Shown: piece by piece, positions 1 through 12,400 of the stretch
Numbering within the stretch: the first letter of the stretch is position 1
How the letters are laid out: each line of letters opens with the position of its first letter
Source of the DNA: Flavobacteriales bacterium UBA4474
GTDB taxonomy: Bacteria > Bacteroidota > Bacteroidia > Flavobacteriales_D > Sanyastnellaceae
Assembly (NCBI GenBank): GCA_002389295.1
Contig: DGOE01000016.1
Coordinates: forward strand, 1-30,798
Length of the DNA: 30,798 bases
Reading direction: 5' to 3'
Position numbers and translations under genes: made by a program
The notes under the pieces: generated by a model
What the model was told of the DNA's origin: nothing
The model's input: only the letters and a program-made list of their open reading frames with translations
Databases searched by the model: none

Positions 1-480
1 GAACCGAACCGGACCTTCGTCCTGAGTTTTGAAGATGTCGCCCTCTTCGGCAACGCCAGCACTCAGGTGGATGGACAGCTTTTGCTTCATGAGGCCGATG
101 GCCGCATCGAATTGTACCATGGTGGCGTCCCTTCCGGGAGTTACCACACGTTCACCATGGGAATCAATGCTGGCGATGGTGTGAGGGCCTCCTACGACCC
201 GGCATTCCATCAGACCAGCAGCACATCTCCCGCCCATTTCGAATGGGAGCCCATCATCGATGGGTACCAATCGGGCCCCAATGGATGGCCATACAGCTGG
301 ACTGGAGACACAACGGGCACTTACCTCTACACCAAATCAATCAGCGGCCTCAGCGGCACCGGAGCCTGGAGCGTGAAACTCGAGCACGAATTCGACGCAT
401 CGGCGGCGCTGCCCGTCGACCTCAACCTGGCATTCCATGGCTTGAACAAGCCGATGACAGCATTGGCCACCTACATCGGC
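1..480 (+). other. Beta-rich domain(s) at the left edge of the giant protein
   Basis: The segment reads FVLSFEDVALFG, then QLLLHEADGRIELYHGG, then a glycine-rich stretch. The order 'F-x-hhh-x-E-x-x-G-x-I-x-x-x-Y' resembles nidogen-like or related beta-sandwich domains of bacterial surface proteins. The following part (SISGLSGTGAWSVKLEHEFD) resembles the end of a proprotein-convertase P-domain-like fold. Both are weak resemblances by eye; the upstream part of the first domain is outside the window. Confidence 0.3.
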
Positions 481-3400
481 ACTGACGGCCTTGACGAGGC
501 CGATACCTTGAAGGTCCAAGCGTCAGACCTTCAAGGCAACACGGCCCAGTTGGCCATGCCCATTCAAATCATCAAGGTCAACGATGGCGATGCCACGTTC
601 AGCCCGGAATCCAGCTTGTTGACCTATGAAGAAGATGCCACATTCGCATTCAGCTTGGATGTCGAGGACTTGGATGGCCTGTCCACCGATCTCGGATTGT
701 GGTCAGATTCCAGCCTCGTGGCCCCCGCATTCTTTGCTGCAGGCGGAACGTGTGCGGATTTCGCAGCATCGTCAGACAATGGGGTCTTGACCGTTTCCTG
801 CAATTGCACAGCACCGGCAAACCTGTCTGAGGGGTATCACCCAGAATTCACCGGGCCTTTTGGCTTTGAAGTGCACATCACCGATGACCAAGGCTTTGAA
901 AACACCGGCTCCTACCTCGTAGAATTCAGCCCCGTTCCGGACCCCACTTCTTTTGAGCTCCTGGCGCCATTCGATGGCGGCACGCTGCTCTCCGATACCA
1001 ACGCAGTGTCCGCGCTGACAGGAAGCACTCCGGCCCTGATGCTGTCGGGCACGGAAGACCAAGACTTGGCCTTTGAATTGTTCATCTTAGACAACGACGG
1101 ACAGAGTTCGCCGCCTTTCGGCAACACCACGCCACAGCCCGTCACGGCGAGCTGCTCCCAAGCCACGGTCAACATCATGGAGCTCGGCCTCTCCGGAGCC
1201 ATCATGACCAACGGAAGCCAACCTGGCAAATTCCTCGTTTTGATGGTCGATCCTTTCGAACACGTCAACGGCACCATTCAAGTCCTCGTGACGTCCACCG
1301 ATCGTTTCGGCACCGAAGTCACCTTGCCCCTGAACATCGATCTGACACCGGTCAACGACCCCATCGCATTGAGCTTGGACAATGACGGTGCAGGAACTCT
1401 GGCGCATTCTACGGTCCTCTCAAATGAAGTCCCCGCGACCAGCAGCCTTTGGGCGGTCGAGATGCAAGTCGAAGAAGACACGCCCCTCAACATTGTGTTC
1501 AACGCCACCGATGTGGCCGACGGCATCGGCGGATCCCCCATTACGGGCGTCACAGGCCCATGGACGGCAAGCAGCATCGACGGCGGAACTGCCGCCACCT
1601 ACAGCGGTGACGCAAGCCTTTCCAATCCCCACGTCTACACGCCGGCCCTTGAATTCCCACAGCACGCTGAGGTCATACAAGGACAGGACCGCGACAGCCT
1701 GAGGTTCACCGTCACCGATGACGACGGACATGCCGTCGAAGTCCTGGTCAACATCCAGGTGCTCCCTGCCGATGATGGACAGGCCCAACTGACGGGAGAA
1801 TCCGAGGTGACCTGGTTCGAGGACGCCACCATCCGGCGCACCGTCACGGTGTCGGATCCTGACGGTCTCACCACCAAGAACATCTCCGCCATCTCGGGTG
1901 CCCATGGTCAAGCGACACTCGTGGATACGGTCGCCATTGACCGTCAGACCCTGAGCGTAACCTATGACTACGTGCCCGATGCCGACTATCATGGAACAGA
2001 TGAAATCAGCCTCGCCGTTACAGACGACCAAGATTTCTCATCGGCCCCACTCAGCATCGTCCTGACCCTTCAACCGCTCAACGACCCCATGGTCTTCAGC
2101 AGCACCTTGTCGGACAAGTGTGGCGCCAATGGATCCTTGGAATCCGGTGAAAATTGTGACGTGGACGTGGACGCCGATGGCATCTGTGACGAAGAGGACG
2201 ACTGCATCGACATGAATTGCGATGGCCTGTGCGATGGAGACATCGCAGCAGGAATGTGGGCCGTCCCTGAAGATGACACCCTCATGGTGGACGTGAATTT
2301 CCAGGTCTCTACCGTCCCGGAGGAGGCGTCGCATACACTGTCCTTTGTCGACTGCGAAGCGCCTGCCATACCCGATGGATGGAGCTTGCTTGCCGCAACC
2401 GACAGCGCCTTGTATCTCATTTCTGACGCGACGTATGAGAACTGGTTCGCGGCGCGTCAAGCCACCGAACAGATCACGGGAGGCAAGCTGTTCACTCCAG
2501 CCAATGCTGACGACCTGGCCTTGTTGCCCAACACCGCCAGCGGGTGGTACGGAGACTACAAGCTGCGTATGGCCGAATCCTGGACCAACGTTGCGGGCAC
2601 AGCCCCAATGCACACCGGGGACTGCAACGCCGGACACGACTGCTTCGGATGGATTGCGAACGGCGCCGTGCAATCGGCCTCGACAGCCACCAACCTCATC
2701 GACGCAAAGCAGGCCATCATGGAACTGCCCTTTGGAGTCTGCCCAGAACACGGCCGTTTGCAAGCGGGTGTCGGGGAAAACTCCTGGCGCTATGTGCCCG
2801 ACTGGAATTACCATGGCACCGACCGGTTCAGCCTGTCTTTCGTGGACGCTGAAGGCTATACCGAAGTGCGCCATTTCCAAACTGAAATTTTGAATACGGA
2901 TGACGAGCCCTTCGTGAGCACAGACGTGATCGCAGTGCAGAGGGAAGACCACTATGCATACGGATCGGTGTATGCCCTCGACTTTGATGGGCTTTCAGAA
3001 AACCCCTTTGAAGAAGCGACCCATGTTATTTCCATCGAGCAAATGATGGAAGATCAAAGCCAGGACAGCACAGGCACCGTCCAATCGCCTCAAATTGAAG
3101 GTGCGGTTTGGACCAGTCGGGGCACACTAAACCACATCACCAATTTCGCTGAAGACGAGGACCCAGGCGGTGAGCGGGGCTTCTTCTATACGGAGGGCAT
3201 GACCCTTTGGGCTCCATTAGACGGTCAACTGACTGACACTTTGACCAACACGAACTTGGCCACACAACCGGCCAACGCATCAGACTGGACAAGCAACAGG
3301 TTTGGCCAAGCTGACAAAGCCTTGCGCACAGAAGATGCACCTGGCATCCTCCTCCTCCCCGCGGAGCAACTGTCGTCTCCCGATGAGCCACGGCCATTGG

Positions 3401-6400
3401 CCATTTCTCTGTGGTTCACATTGGAAGAAAGCCTGAACAACGACAGCATCCTTCTCTCCAATGTCTCCGAAAACATCAGCCCAGAAAGTCAATTGGAAAT
3501 TTCTTGCCAAGGCGAGATGCTCACAGTGAATGCTGCAGGCGTAGAGCATTCCATCAAGGCAAACGGCCACAGTTGGAATCATCTCGTCCTCACCTTTGAC
3601 AACCTCGACAGCAACCTCACTGGCTACATCAATGGCTTGCTGGCATTCAACGAGTTGGGTACTGAGCCACTGCAGTTGCCCCACCATCCGGTCGCACTCG
3701 CTGGCCGTCCAGATGGAAGCGGACAATGGCTGGGTGCAATAGACGACATCGCCATTTGGAATCGAACCTTGACCTATGGAGAAGCAACCTCCTTGCACAA
3801 GCAAGAAGGCGCCCGATTCCAGCATGAACCCGAGCTGGACCAAGACAACCGAACCACCGTCAATCTGATCATTGAAAACTCCACAGCATTTGTGAGGGGC
3901 CGCTACGATCAAGAAATGGCGAAGCGAGACGGCAGCTACATCGTAATCAATCACATGCCGGTCATCGATTACGGCTGCGCGGACGAGACCGCCCTGAATT
4001 TTGACACCAGGGCGCTGAGGGACTCCACAGACAACGCCAATTTCGATGTGATGAATGCCCGTTTCTGCGAGTATCCTGACCTTTCCAAACTCAGTTGGAC
4101 ACCCAATGATGCGCTTTCCCGAAGTGCGGAAACCCTGAGTATCCCAGGCGATTCTGACAATGATGGCGTCATCGATACAGAAGAAATTTCCGGATGCAAC
4201 GATCCAGCGGCCTGCAACTACAACCCAGAGGCGACGGATTCCTATGCGAACTACTCATTCCTTGATTATCTCCACGTAGGGGCTACAGACTCCACCCAAT
4301 TCTACATCAGCCGTGAGCCGGTCACTTGGGACCAGGCCATCATCGATGCTGAGGCCGCAGGCGGACACATCGGAACCATTCACACCCGCGAAGAGGCGCT
4401 CCTCTTGGCAAGCAGAACACAATTCAGCGATGAGATCGCATTGGCCCCTGCCGACACACTCTATCTCACAGGCCACAAATTCAGCTTGCTCGGTGAAGCC
4501 GCAGGCAGTCGCTATTACATCTCAGAGACCGACTCCCTCTCCATGTACGAGTGGATGCATTCACCAAATGTGAATTGGGCTCACCTCAAGGAGAACCTTC
4601 TGATGGTCGATGATGCAGCGGAAAACGCCGCGTTGACCAGTTTACTCGTCGCGGCTGAAGTCCCCTACGCCTGGCTGCCTCTGACAGACGATGACTTCGT
4701 GGGCATCGGTGAAGGAAACTGGACAAACCTGAGAGACTCCAGCAACCTCGGTTATTCGAACTGGGGCTACCCACCTGTGGACAACGACAGGAACTTCGTC
4801 AACTCGAGACACATCAATGACTTTGACTATGACTACGCCCAAATTTGGGCCAACGGTACGATTTCGGGTCTCGGGTCATTCGGAACCCAAACCTCTGGCC
4901 AGAATCACGAGATCCAACCTGGAGAATGGGCTTTGATACAGGAAGACGCCGTCCAGCAGTATTACAACACCTCAGGTGAGGTCGAGGTAGCCGCTCGACC
5001 GGCCTTCCTCATACTCGAATTGCAAGGAGGGTGGTGCACCCCCACCTTCAATTTCGCAGTTGCAGACTCAAACGGGCACAACCTGGCCACCAACACATGC
5101 CCCAATCGAGACATTCCGCGTGTCACGCTGCTGGAAATTCCCCGCAACACAACAACGGATTGCCGCTTCCCAGAAGAAGAGTGTGAACACTGCTTAAGTG
5201 AGCGCAACAATCTGGACCAATTGCCCATCACCTATGTAGGACGTACAGACAGCAGCAAATACTACATCTCCACGTCCACCGTCAGCATGGAGCACCTGCT
5301 TTCGGGGCTGGACTACGAGTTCGCACAGCTGTCCGAGCACATGGTCCGCATCGGAGGCGCACAAGAAAATGAAGAGATCTTGGCCCTGTTTGAATCCAGC
5401 AATCTAGGCGGGGTTGAACGTCTCTGGCTCGGTGTCACCGACAGCACAGCTGAAGGCGACTGGCGTCACCTTCGCAACAATGCTTCCGCCCCCTACTTCA
5501 ACTGGGACCAAGGCGAGAATTTCGATGGTCGCAACGACACCTTCATCCAAGGTCACCGTTATGGCCGTTATGACTACGCCCAGATGTGGCTCAAAGGAGG
5601 TGACCGCCGATGGCATGATGCCTCAGGAAATGAGGTCATTCCAGACAATGAGCCACAGCCCGGCGCATGGGTTGCAATGCCGAGCTATGGAGTCATCCAC
5701 AGTGGCGCCTACCCCGCCCACGTCCTCTTTGAATTTCCCCACGCAGAATTCGAAGTCATCGGTGGCTATGACAACAACGCCAACGATGTCTGTGACCACG
5801 CCGAGAATTTCGAGTGCTTGGATGTATTCTCAAATGTCTCCATCAAACCGGAAGACGGTGAAATCGTCATGATGTTCAACGGACATGAGACGTACGACCC
5901 CAGCAGAATTTACCTGATGGGTTGGGGCACATACACCCTGTTTGACGTCCCTGCGGAGACCCCCATTACCGTCGTCGCCGAACAACCATCTTTCATTTCC
6001 ATCACCGGAGACTCCGCCACGGCCATCTCGGGGAGCGTGCCTACTGGAATCAATGGAAACAGCGAAACGACCGCCCACTTCTTCTCTGGAGATGTGGAAA
6101 TCAAGGTCTCAGGAGAATTTGGAAGCGCCAGCATCTTCAGCATTACCGAAGGCGTTCTTGGCACAAACAGGAAGGTTCAATCCCACCGCCCCAGCACGGA
6201 AAATGTATGTCAGGGAATCTGCATTTCTGATGACAACTTCAACAACATCTGTGATGAATATGAAGGGTGTATGGAACCCACGGCGTGCAACTACAAATCG
6301 ACGGCCACCTATGACGACGGCTCTTGTGTGGATGCATGGAACTGCACCGGTTGCCAGGACGAAACCGCTTGCAACTACAGCATCAACGCCACGAAACCGG

Positions 6401-9400
6401 GCGACAATGTGACTGTCTATGTCACTGGGTATGATGCCGGCTACCTGCCCTATACACCTCCGGGATTAGGCTCACAGCCCTACCCCATCCCCGCCTTCTG
6501 CGTTTTCCTTGACCCCCTCGACGCTTGTGAATATTGCAGCGGCGATGTGGATGGCACCGGTGTCATCCTGGGAGGCGACACCCTCATCAATGATGTGACC
6601 TGGTGCATCCAAGAGGTGGGCTGCGCCGACCCTACAGCCTGCGACTACAATGATGCCGCCGACCCCAACAATCCGCTGGCTTTGAGTGGGTGTATGCTTT
6701 ACCCAGCCTTGGGGACTTGCGCATTTTGCTCCGGAGCCCAAGATGGGTCAGGCTTCATCATCTCTGGCGACGAGGACGGGGACGATGTATGCGACGTCAT
6801 CGATGCCAACCGCCGAATTCCGCTGACCATGATGGCCTACACAGGCACATCCATGGAGGGCACCATTGAAGTGGAAGGTCCTTATGCCGATTTATCATGG
6901 GACTTCACCGTACCCGGCGCCCAAAAACGCGAGCTCATCGTCTACGAAAACTTCACGTCCATTCAGTTTGGACAGCCCTTTGACTTGCAGGTCACCGACG
7001 CGGGCCATTTCGCATCCAACTTTTCTACGCCCACCGCCGAGAACATGCCTCCCGGCATCATCGCCGAAGACAAACCCGTCTTTGCACAGCGGCCCGTGTT
7101 CACCATAGAATCCGTGGAGGGCATCGCATTGAATGAAGATTCTTTTGAGAACGATTCGTTCTATTGGTTAAAGAACGAAAACAGCGATTCGCGAGAGGTG
7201 ATGCTGAACATTCAAGAGGTGGACATGCTCGGCCAATTTCAGCGCTTCAATGGAACGTCCTTTGAAGATGTCCCCTTCAACAAGGCCAACATCCAACAAT
7301 CCGAAGATCACTCAGATCGTTTCCTCGCATTGGCTACGTACAGCACTTCTGTCGACTTTGGAGGCGAGAACATCACCTTGAGGGACCGACAAGTCGAACA
7401 AACGTATTTCGGAGATTCCCTTTTAAACTGGCTTCCCACCCACTACCAAGAGTACTCAGGAGACGCCTTTGAATATGACCTGAATTCGCTGGGGTTGCGG
7501 GCCACATTGCACCGAGATGAAAACGCCTCATTGCATGTGGAAGGGGCCAACTTCAAGGGGTCCGGAACGCGCATCAATCCGGGAATTGCAGGCATTTCAC
7601 AAACGACGAACCGAGCCGTTGACTATTACCATTATTACGCCAAAGCACAGACCTGGAGCCAAACCCTGGAGAACCTGCCCTATGCCCATCTTGAGGCCCA
7701 ATTGGCCCAGCCGAAAAGCCCACTCTCCATCGCGGGCATGACGGGTGAGAAAGCTTGGCTTCACGGTCGACTTGGCGCAGTCAGTGGCAATGGAAGCTTG
7801 GGAGGCAACAACGCCAAGCTCTTCTGGCACTGGGGCAACAATCCAAACCAAGAGGTCAACATGCTCTCCTCGTCCCTGAGCGGTTTGAACCAGGACTGGG
7901 AAGGTCTGGTGGACTCCCCCATCCTCGGTGAAGCCAAAAATGGCCCCGGATTCATGAGGTTCCCGCTCATCAAAGGGTACAATGATTCTCAGTGGGACAA
8001 CAACACCTTGAAATTCAGAGAATACACAGGCAACGACCAAGACATCCTAGGAACGGTTTATGTCATCTCCGAAAACCCCATGCAATGGCAAAATTGGTAC
8101 CGGCTGCACAGTCGTCAAGCTTTCGTGCCGAGTTCTGGTGAAGAACTGTCATTCGTAGAGTCTTTTGGGGATACGGACTTTCTCGGACAGGACGAACAAA
8201 AAAGAGACCGCTATTGGCTGGGTGCAAGGCGCTCGGGGAACCAATGGGTCAGCCTGAATCCGAGTCAAACAGACCTGCATTTAGATTGGGCCCAAGGTGG
8301 CGACCCACCTTCAGATTCCAAGTTTGACGGACTCTACGACTTCAGTCAATCGAAGTATGTCCAACTGATGACCAATCGAAACATCCCCGTCATCAAATCA
8401 ACGGGTCTGGACAACGCCAACATCTCTTCTGGCGAATTAAAAATGGTGCCGATTAACATCCAAAGCCAGCGCCGGAGGTGGTTCAACACCTCCTACTATA
8501 CCGGCTCACTTTGGTCAAACTCCAACCGAAGTGTTCGGAGAAACAACTTCACAAGGACCTATCTGTCATCGGGCCTAGGAGACCTCTCCGCCCTGTATTC
8601 CCACACAGGAGGCACCACAATCCAACTTGCTTCAGGTGGTTGGCCAGAAACGCGGGACAATGATGAAATGATCTATTGGGAAAGTGCAACCGGCGCAGAC
8701 CCCCATGAAGGGCTCAAGGGCTGGGACATTTCCGATGTCTCCAGCCATTACTATTGGGTAAAAGACAACAACAACAATCGCACACTGAATCAAGCAAGAG
8801 AGAAAGCAAAAGATCAAGGTGGTGACTTGGCCTCCATGCACCCGAGGGGCTGGACAAGTGCAAAATTCGGTCACTACATGATGACCAAGGTCACCAAGGA
8901 AACCATCGTTCCTTATTGGTATCATTACAGAAAATTGCGTTCCAGTTGCAATTGGTGGAGATGCCGCTACTACTGGACCTATCACAAACAGAAACGATAC
9001 CGTTCCGAGTCCGAATTCACCAACACATGGTCCGGGTTGCTGAAAAACGAAAGTGCAAACCTTCCAAACAATGGTTTGGTCAACATTACCGCCTTTGTTG
9101 ACGGCTCAAAAATCGCAGCTAGCAATGGAACCATATCATCACCGAACTACCGACCGTATTGGATGCCGCTCCATCATAATGGATGGGCACCCACCGGTTT
9201 CGGAGCTGGAACCATCTACACTCGGATTGGGGCGACACCCGTAATGGTCGATGTGGGGACCAACTTCGAGACAAACAGCTACACCCTCGAAACGTACAAT
9301 TACGGGGGATTGGAGTCCGCTTACGCCATCCTTGAAAAGGAGATTCCCACGGACATAGCGTTGGCTGTGGGCCAGGCCAAATTGCAATCTTCCAACACCT

Positions 9401-12400
9401 CTGATCCATTGGGGGCCATCTTGGAAATGCCCTTTGAGCGAACCCCAGACCTGCCGGGTTTCACACCTGTAGGCGAAGGATTGAATGCCTGGTTCTATGT
9501 ATCCGACAACAAGTTTGACTTTTTAGATGCCCGACTGGCCGCTCAACAAGTGGGTGGTGAATTGATTTCATTGGAAGAAGACGGCGCAGAGGCCGCCTTG
9601 AAGCGTTGGAAAGGGCGCGCCTGGATTGGACTCTACCAAGACACCACGGCAGAAGCGTATGACGAACCCTTCAACGCCTGGAAATGGCTTTCTGGAGGAG
9701 CCATAAATGGCATCCCTTGGGGGGATGGAGAACCCAACAATGGCGTCGAAGAAAACAGCGATGCGACCCCCGTGGATGAGCACCATGCTTACATCACAAC
9801 CACGGCCCAACAAACCGGACATGTCATTGATGGGTCCGAATTCAATGCTTTGAAAGTCTTGGTCTCTGTTCCCAAATCAAAAGCACCACGCATTCAATTG
9901 GCTTACCGTGCAACGGCCCTTTCAGAAAATGGCGCTGCCTATCTCGAACAGGCCTACCAGCTCAACGCAGAAGGACAGCTTCTCATCGCATCTGAAGCCC
10001 CAAGCGGCACTTCTGATGTCAATACAGGTATTGAGTACGTCAAGGCCAAAGTCTTCACGGAGGAAGCCAACGATCAACTGGAACTGTGGCTGGAATACGA
10101 TCCTGATGGCGACGAACTGCCCAGCGAAGAAACCAGCACGTGGGCTCAATTGCTTGCTCCAGGCTCATCGATACCAGGTGGAGAATCCACCCTCGAATTT
10201 GGCCTTGGCAAAGCTTACGACATCGACCTAACTGCAGCTTTTGAAGACATCAATGCCCGTCGCTATTGGAGGCTGTGGGCGTTCGATTCCGAAATCGGAC
10301 ACCGTTGGGAGTTGAAGCAATTCGACATCTTCTTCAATGCGCCCAAGGTGATCAACATCGAGGCCGCTCCCAGCGTTTTGATTGGGTCAGACGCAGCCGG
10401 AAATTCCTTCTCTGGCGTCACTCTGAGCAACATCGACTTGGCCGTGAAGAACGTCAACACAGGTGCCGTGCTCGACGCCTTGCACCCGACGTCTCAATTC
10501 AATCTTTATACACCGGGCAATCAAGAGCCGATTCTCTTCGACCTCGGCGACTTGCAGACGGTCATCGGCAACCTCTCCGGAGAAGCCCTGAACGGCACTT
10601 GGGAAGTCACGTTGTTCCAGGCGCGCGATGCCGATACGGGCTCGCCACTCGACAACATGGCCATGCACGCCTTTACCATGGGCTTGCTGATTCCTCCTGG
10701 CATGGCCACCGGTCCGGTCCAACACCTTACCGATGAAGGAGATGTTCAATTCGTCTCCAATAGGATCCGGTTGGGTGGAGGTGCTCCACTGCCCACGACC
10801 ACCTACGCTGAAGATGACATCCTCACCGCGGCCATTTCCTTGGATCCGAGCTACGAGGAAGGTGTGAATGAGGAGCACATCCACACGCTCACAGAGCAGA
10901 ACAATGTGGTGGCCCTGCTGCCCCAGAACCCCTTCCTGGAAGTGGGCATCGAAGCGGAAATCGCTGTCGAACTCGATGGTTTTGGCACTGTGAAATTCAC
11001 CTACCAGACCCGCGACGAAAACACGCTGTACTACGTTTCGACGACGGCTATGGAATACAGCTTCGCACAGCGCGCAGCGGCCATGGCCGGTGGCCACCTG
11101 GTGGTGCCCTCCAACCCTGAGGAAGCGGAATTCACGCGCCTACAAGGCGTGCACGGTTGGTCCGGTCTGATTGACGCGGACACCAACGCGGTCTGGGTTC
11201 CCATCACCGGTGAATACCTCGACCCGTCCTGGGATCTGATGGCTGAATTCAGCGCACCACCGTTGCATTCTGACGATCTCGTCTCTTCCGATGACACGCA
11301 CAGCACCTTGGGCGCCGACGGCCTCCAAGGCCAAGGGGCGGAGGCCACGGCACCGGCCACCCTCGAAATCGGAAAGGAAGGCTCCCCAGGCCTCACCTGG
11401 GCGGCCATCACAGAAGACCAGCTCTTCTACGACATCTACGATCCGGCCTCTGACCGTCACTACATCGGTGCACGGATCGGCGATGCCCAAGTCCTCGATG
11501 GTCAGCAACTCCTCGGGTCACAAGGGCGCATCTGGCGCGCTTCCGATGAAGGCCGCATTCTTGGCTTTAGCAACGCCGACTCAGACGCTCCACAGACACC
11601 AGTCGCGCCCACCATCGATGGATTCTCCCTCGTGTCCCAGACGGACTCCTCCGACTACTTCGTCAGTGTGGATGGAAACCTGAATTACCTGCAGGCACAA
11701 GCCGCTTGTGACGCCAAGGGCGGCCGCCTCGCCTCCTTTGAAACGGAGGCCGAGAACAGCCTCGTCCAAAACACAGCTCAAGGCCACATCGGCCTCTGGA
11801 AATCCGGTGAAGGTTCATGGGCGTGGAACAACGGTTCGGCCCTCACCTATGACGCTCCGTGGTCGGCAGGCGATGTCGAAAACCCCGCCAGCGATGTGGC
11901 AGTCGTACTGACGGATGCCGGATGGGACCGCAAGTCCGCCATCTCTGTCAGCCACGCCATCTGCGAATTCCCAGCATTGGAAGAATTCGAGGCGGGCACA
12001 ACGGCGTTCATGGTGCCCAGCAGCACCAACACCTTCCCCATTCACTACGAGAGCAACTCCTCCTTCACCTTGCCGACCATCCTGCTGCTCGATTCCGCAG
12101 GCTTGCAGGCCATGGACGGGCCTGCCCACTTCGGCGAGGATGGATGGATGCTCAATTCGCAGACACGCCGGCGCACGCCAGCATGGGAAGTACCTGTACT
12201 CCTGGCTCCGGATCCGATTGGCATCAATGAGTTGACCGATGCCAGCCATGGCATTTACACGGCCCAAACGAGCACCGATGGAACAATGGGTTCAGTCCAG
12301 CAGGAGTTTGCCACCTACAATCTTGGCAACATCCAACTGAAGAACCTCTGGAACACTTCATCAGCTGCAGAAAACGGCACCCCACTCACGTTGGTAGATG

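Noticed and set aside
67..69. GTG as the start codon of the giant gene
   Set aside because: The frame is open and protein-like from base 1, there is no signal peptide after the GTG, and T9SS cargo needs one.
8737..9342. Possible diversity-generating retroelement target (variable lectin-like domain)
   Set aside because: No reverse transcriptase, template repeat or accessory gene is in the window, and no near-copy of the segment was noticed. The idea remains only as a variation test.
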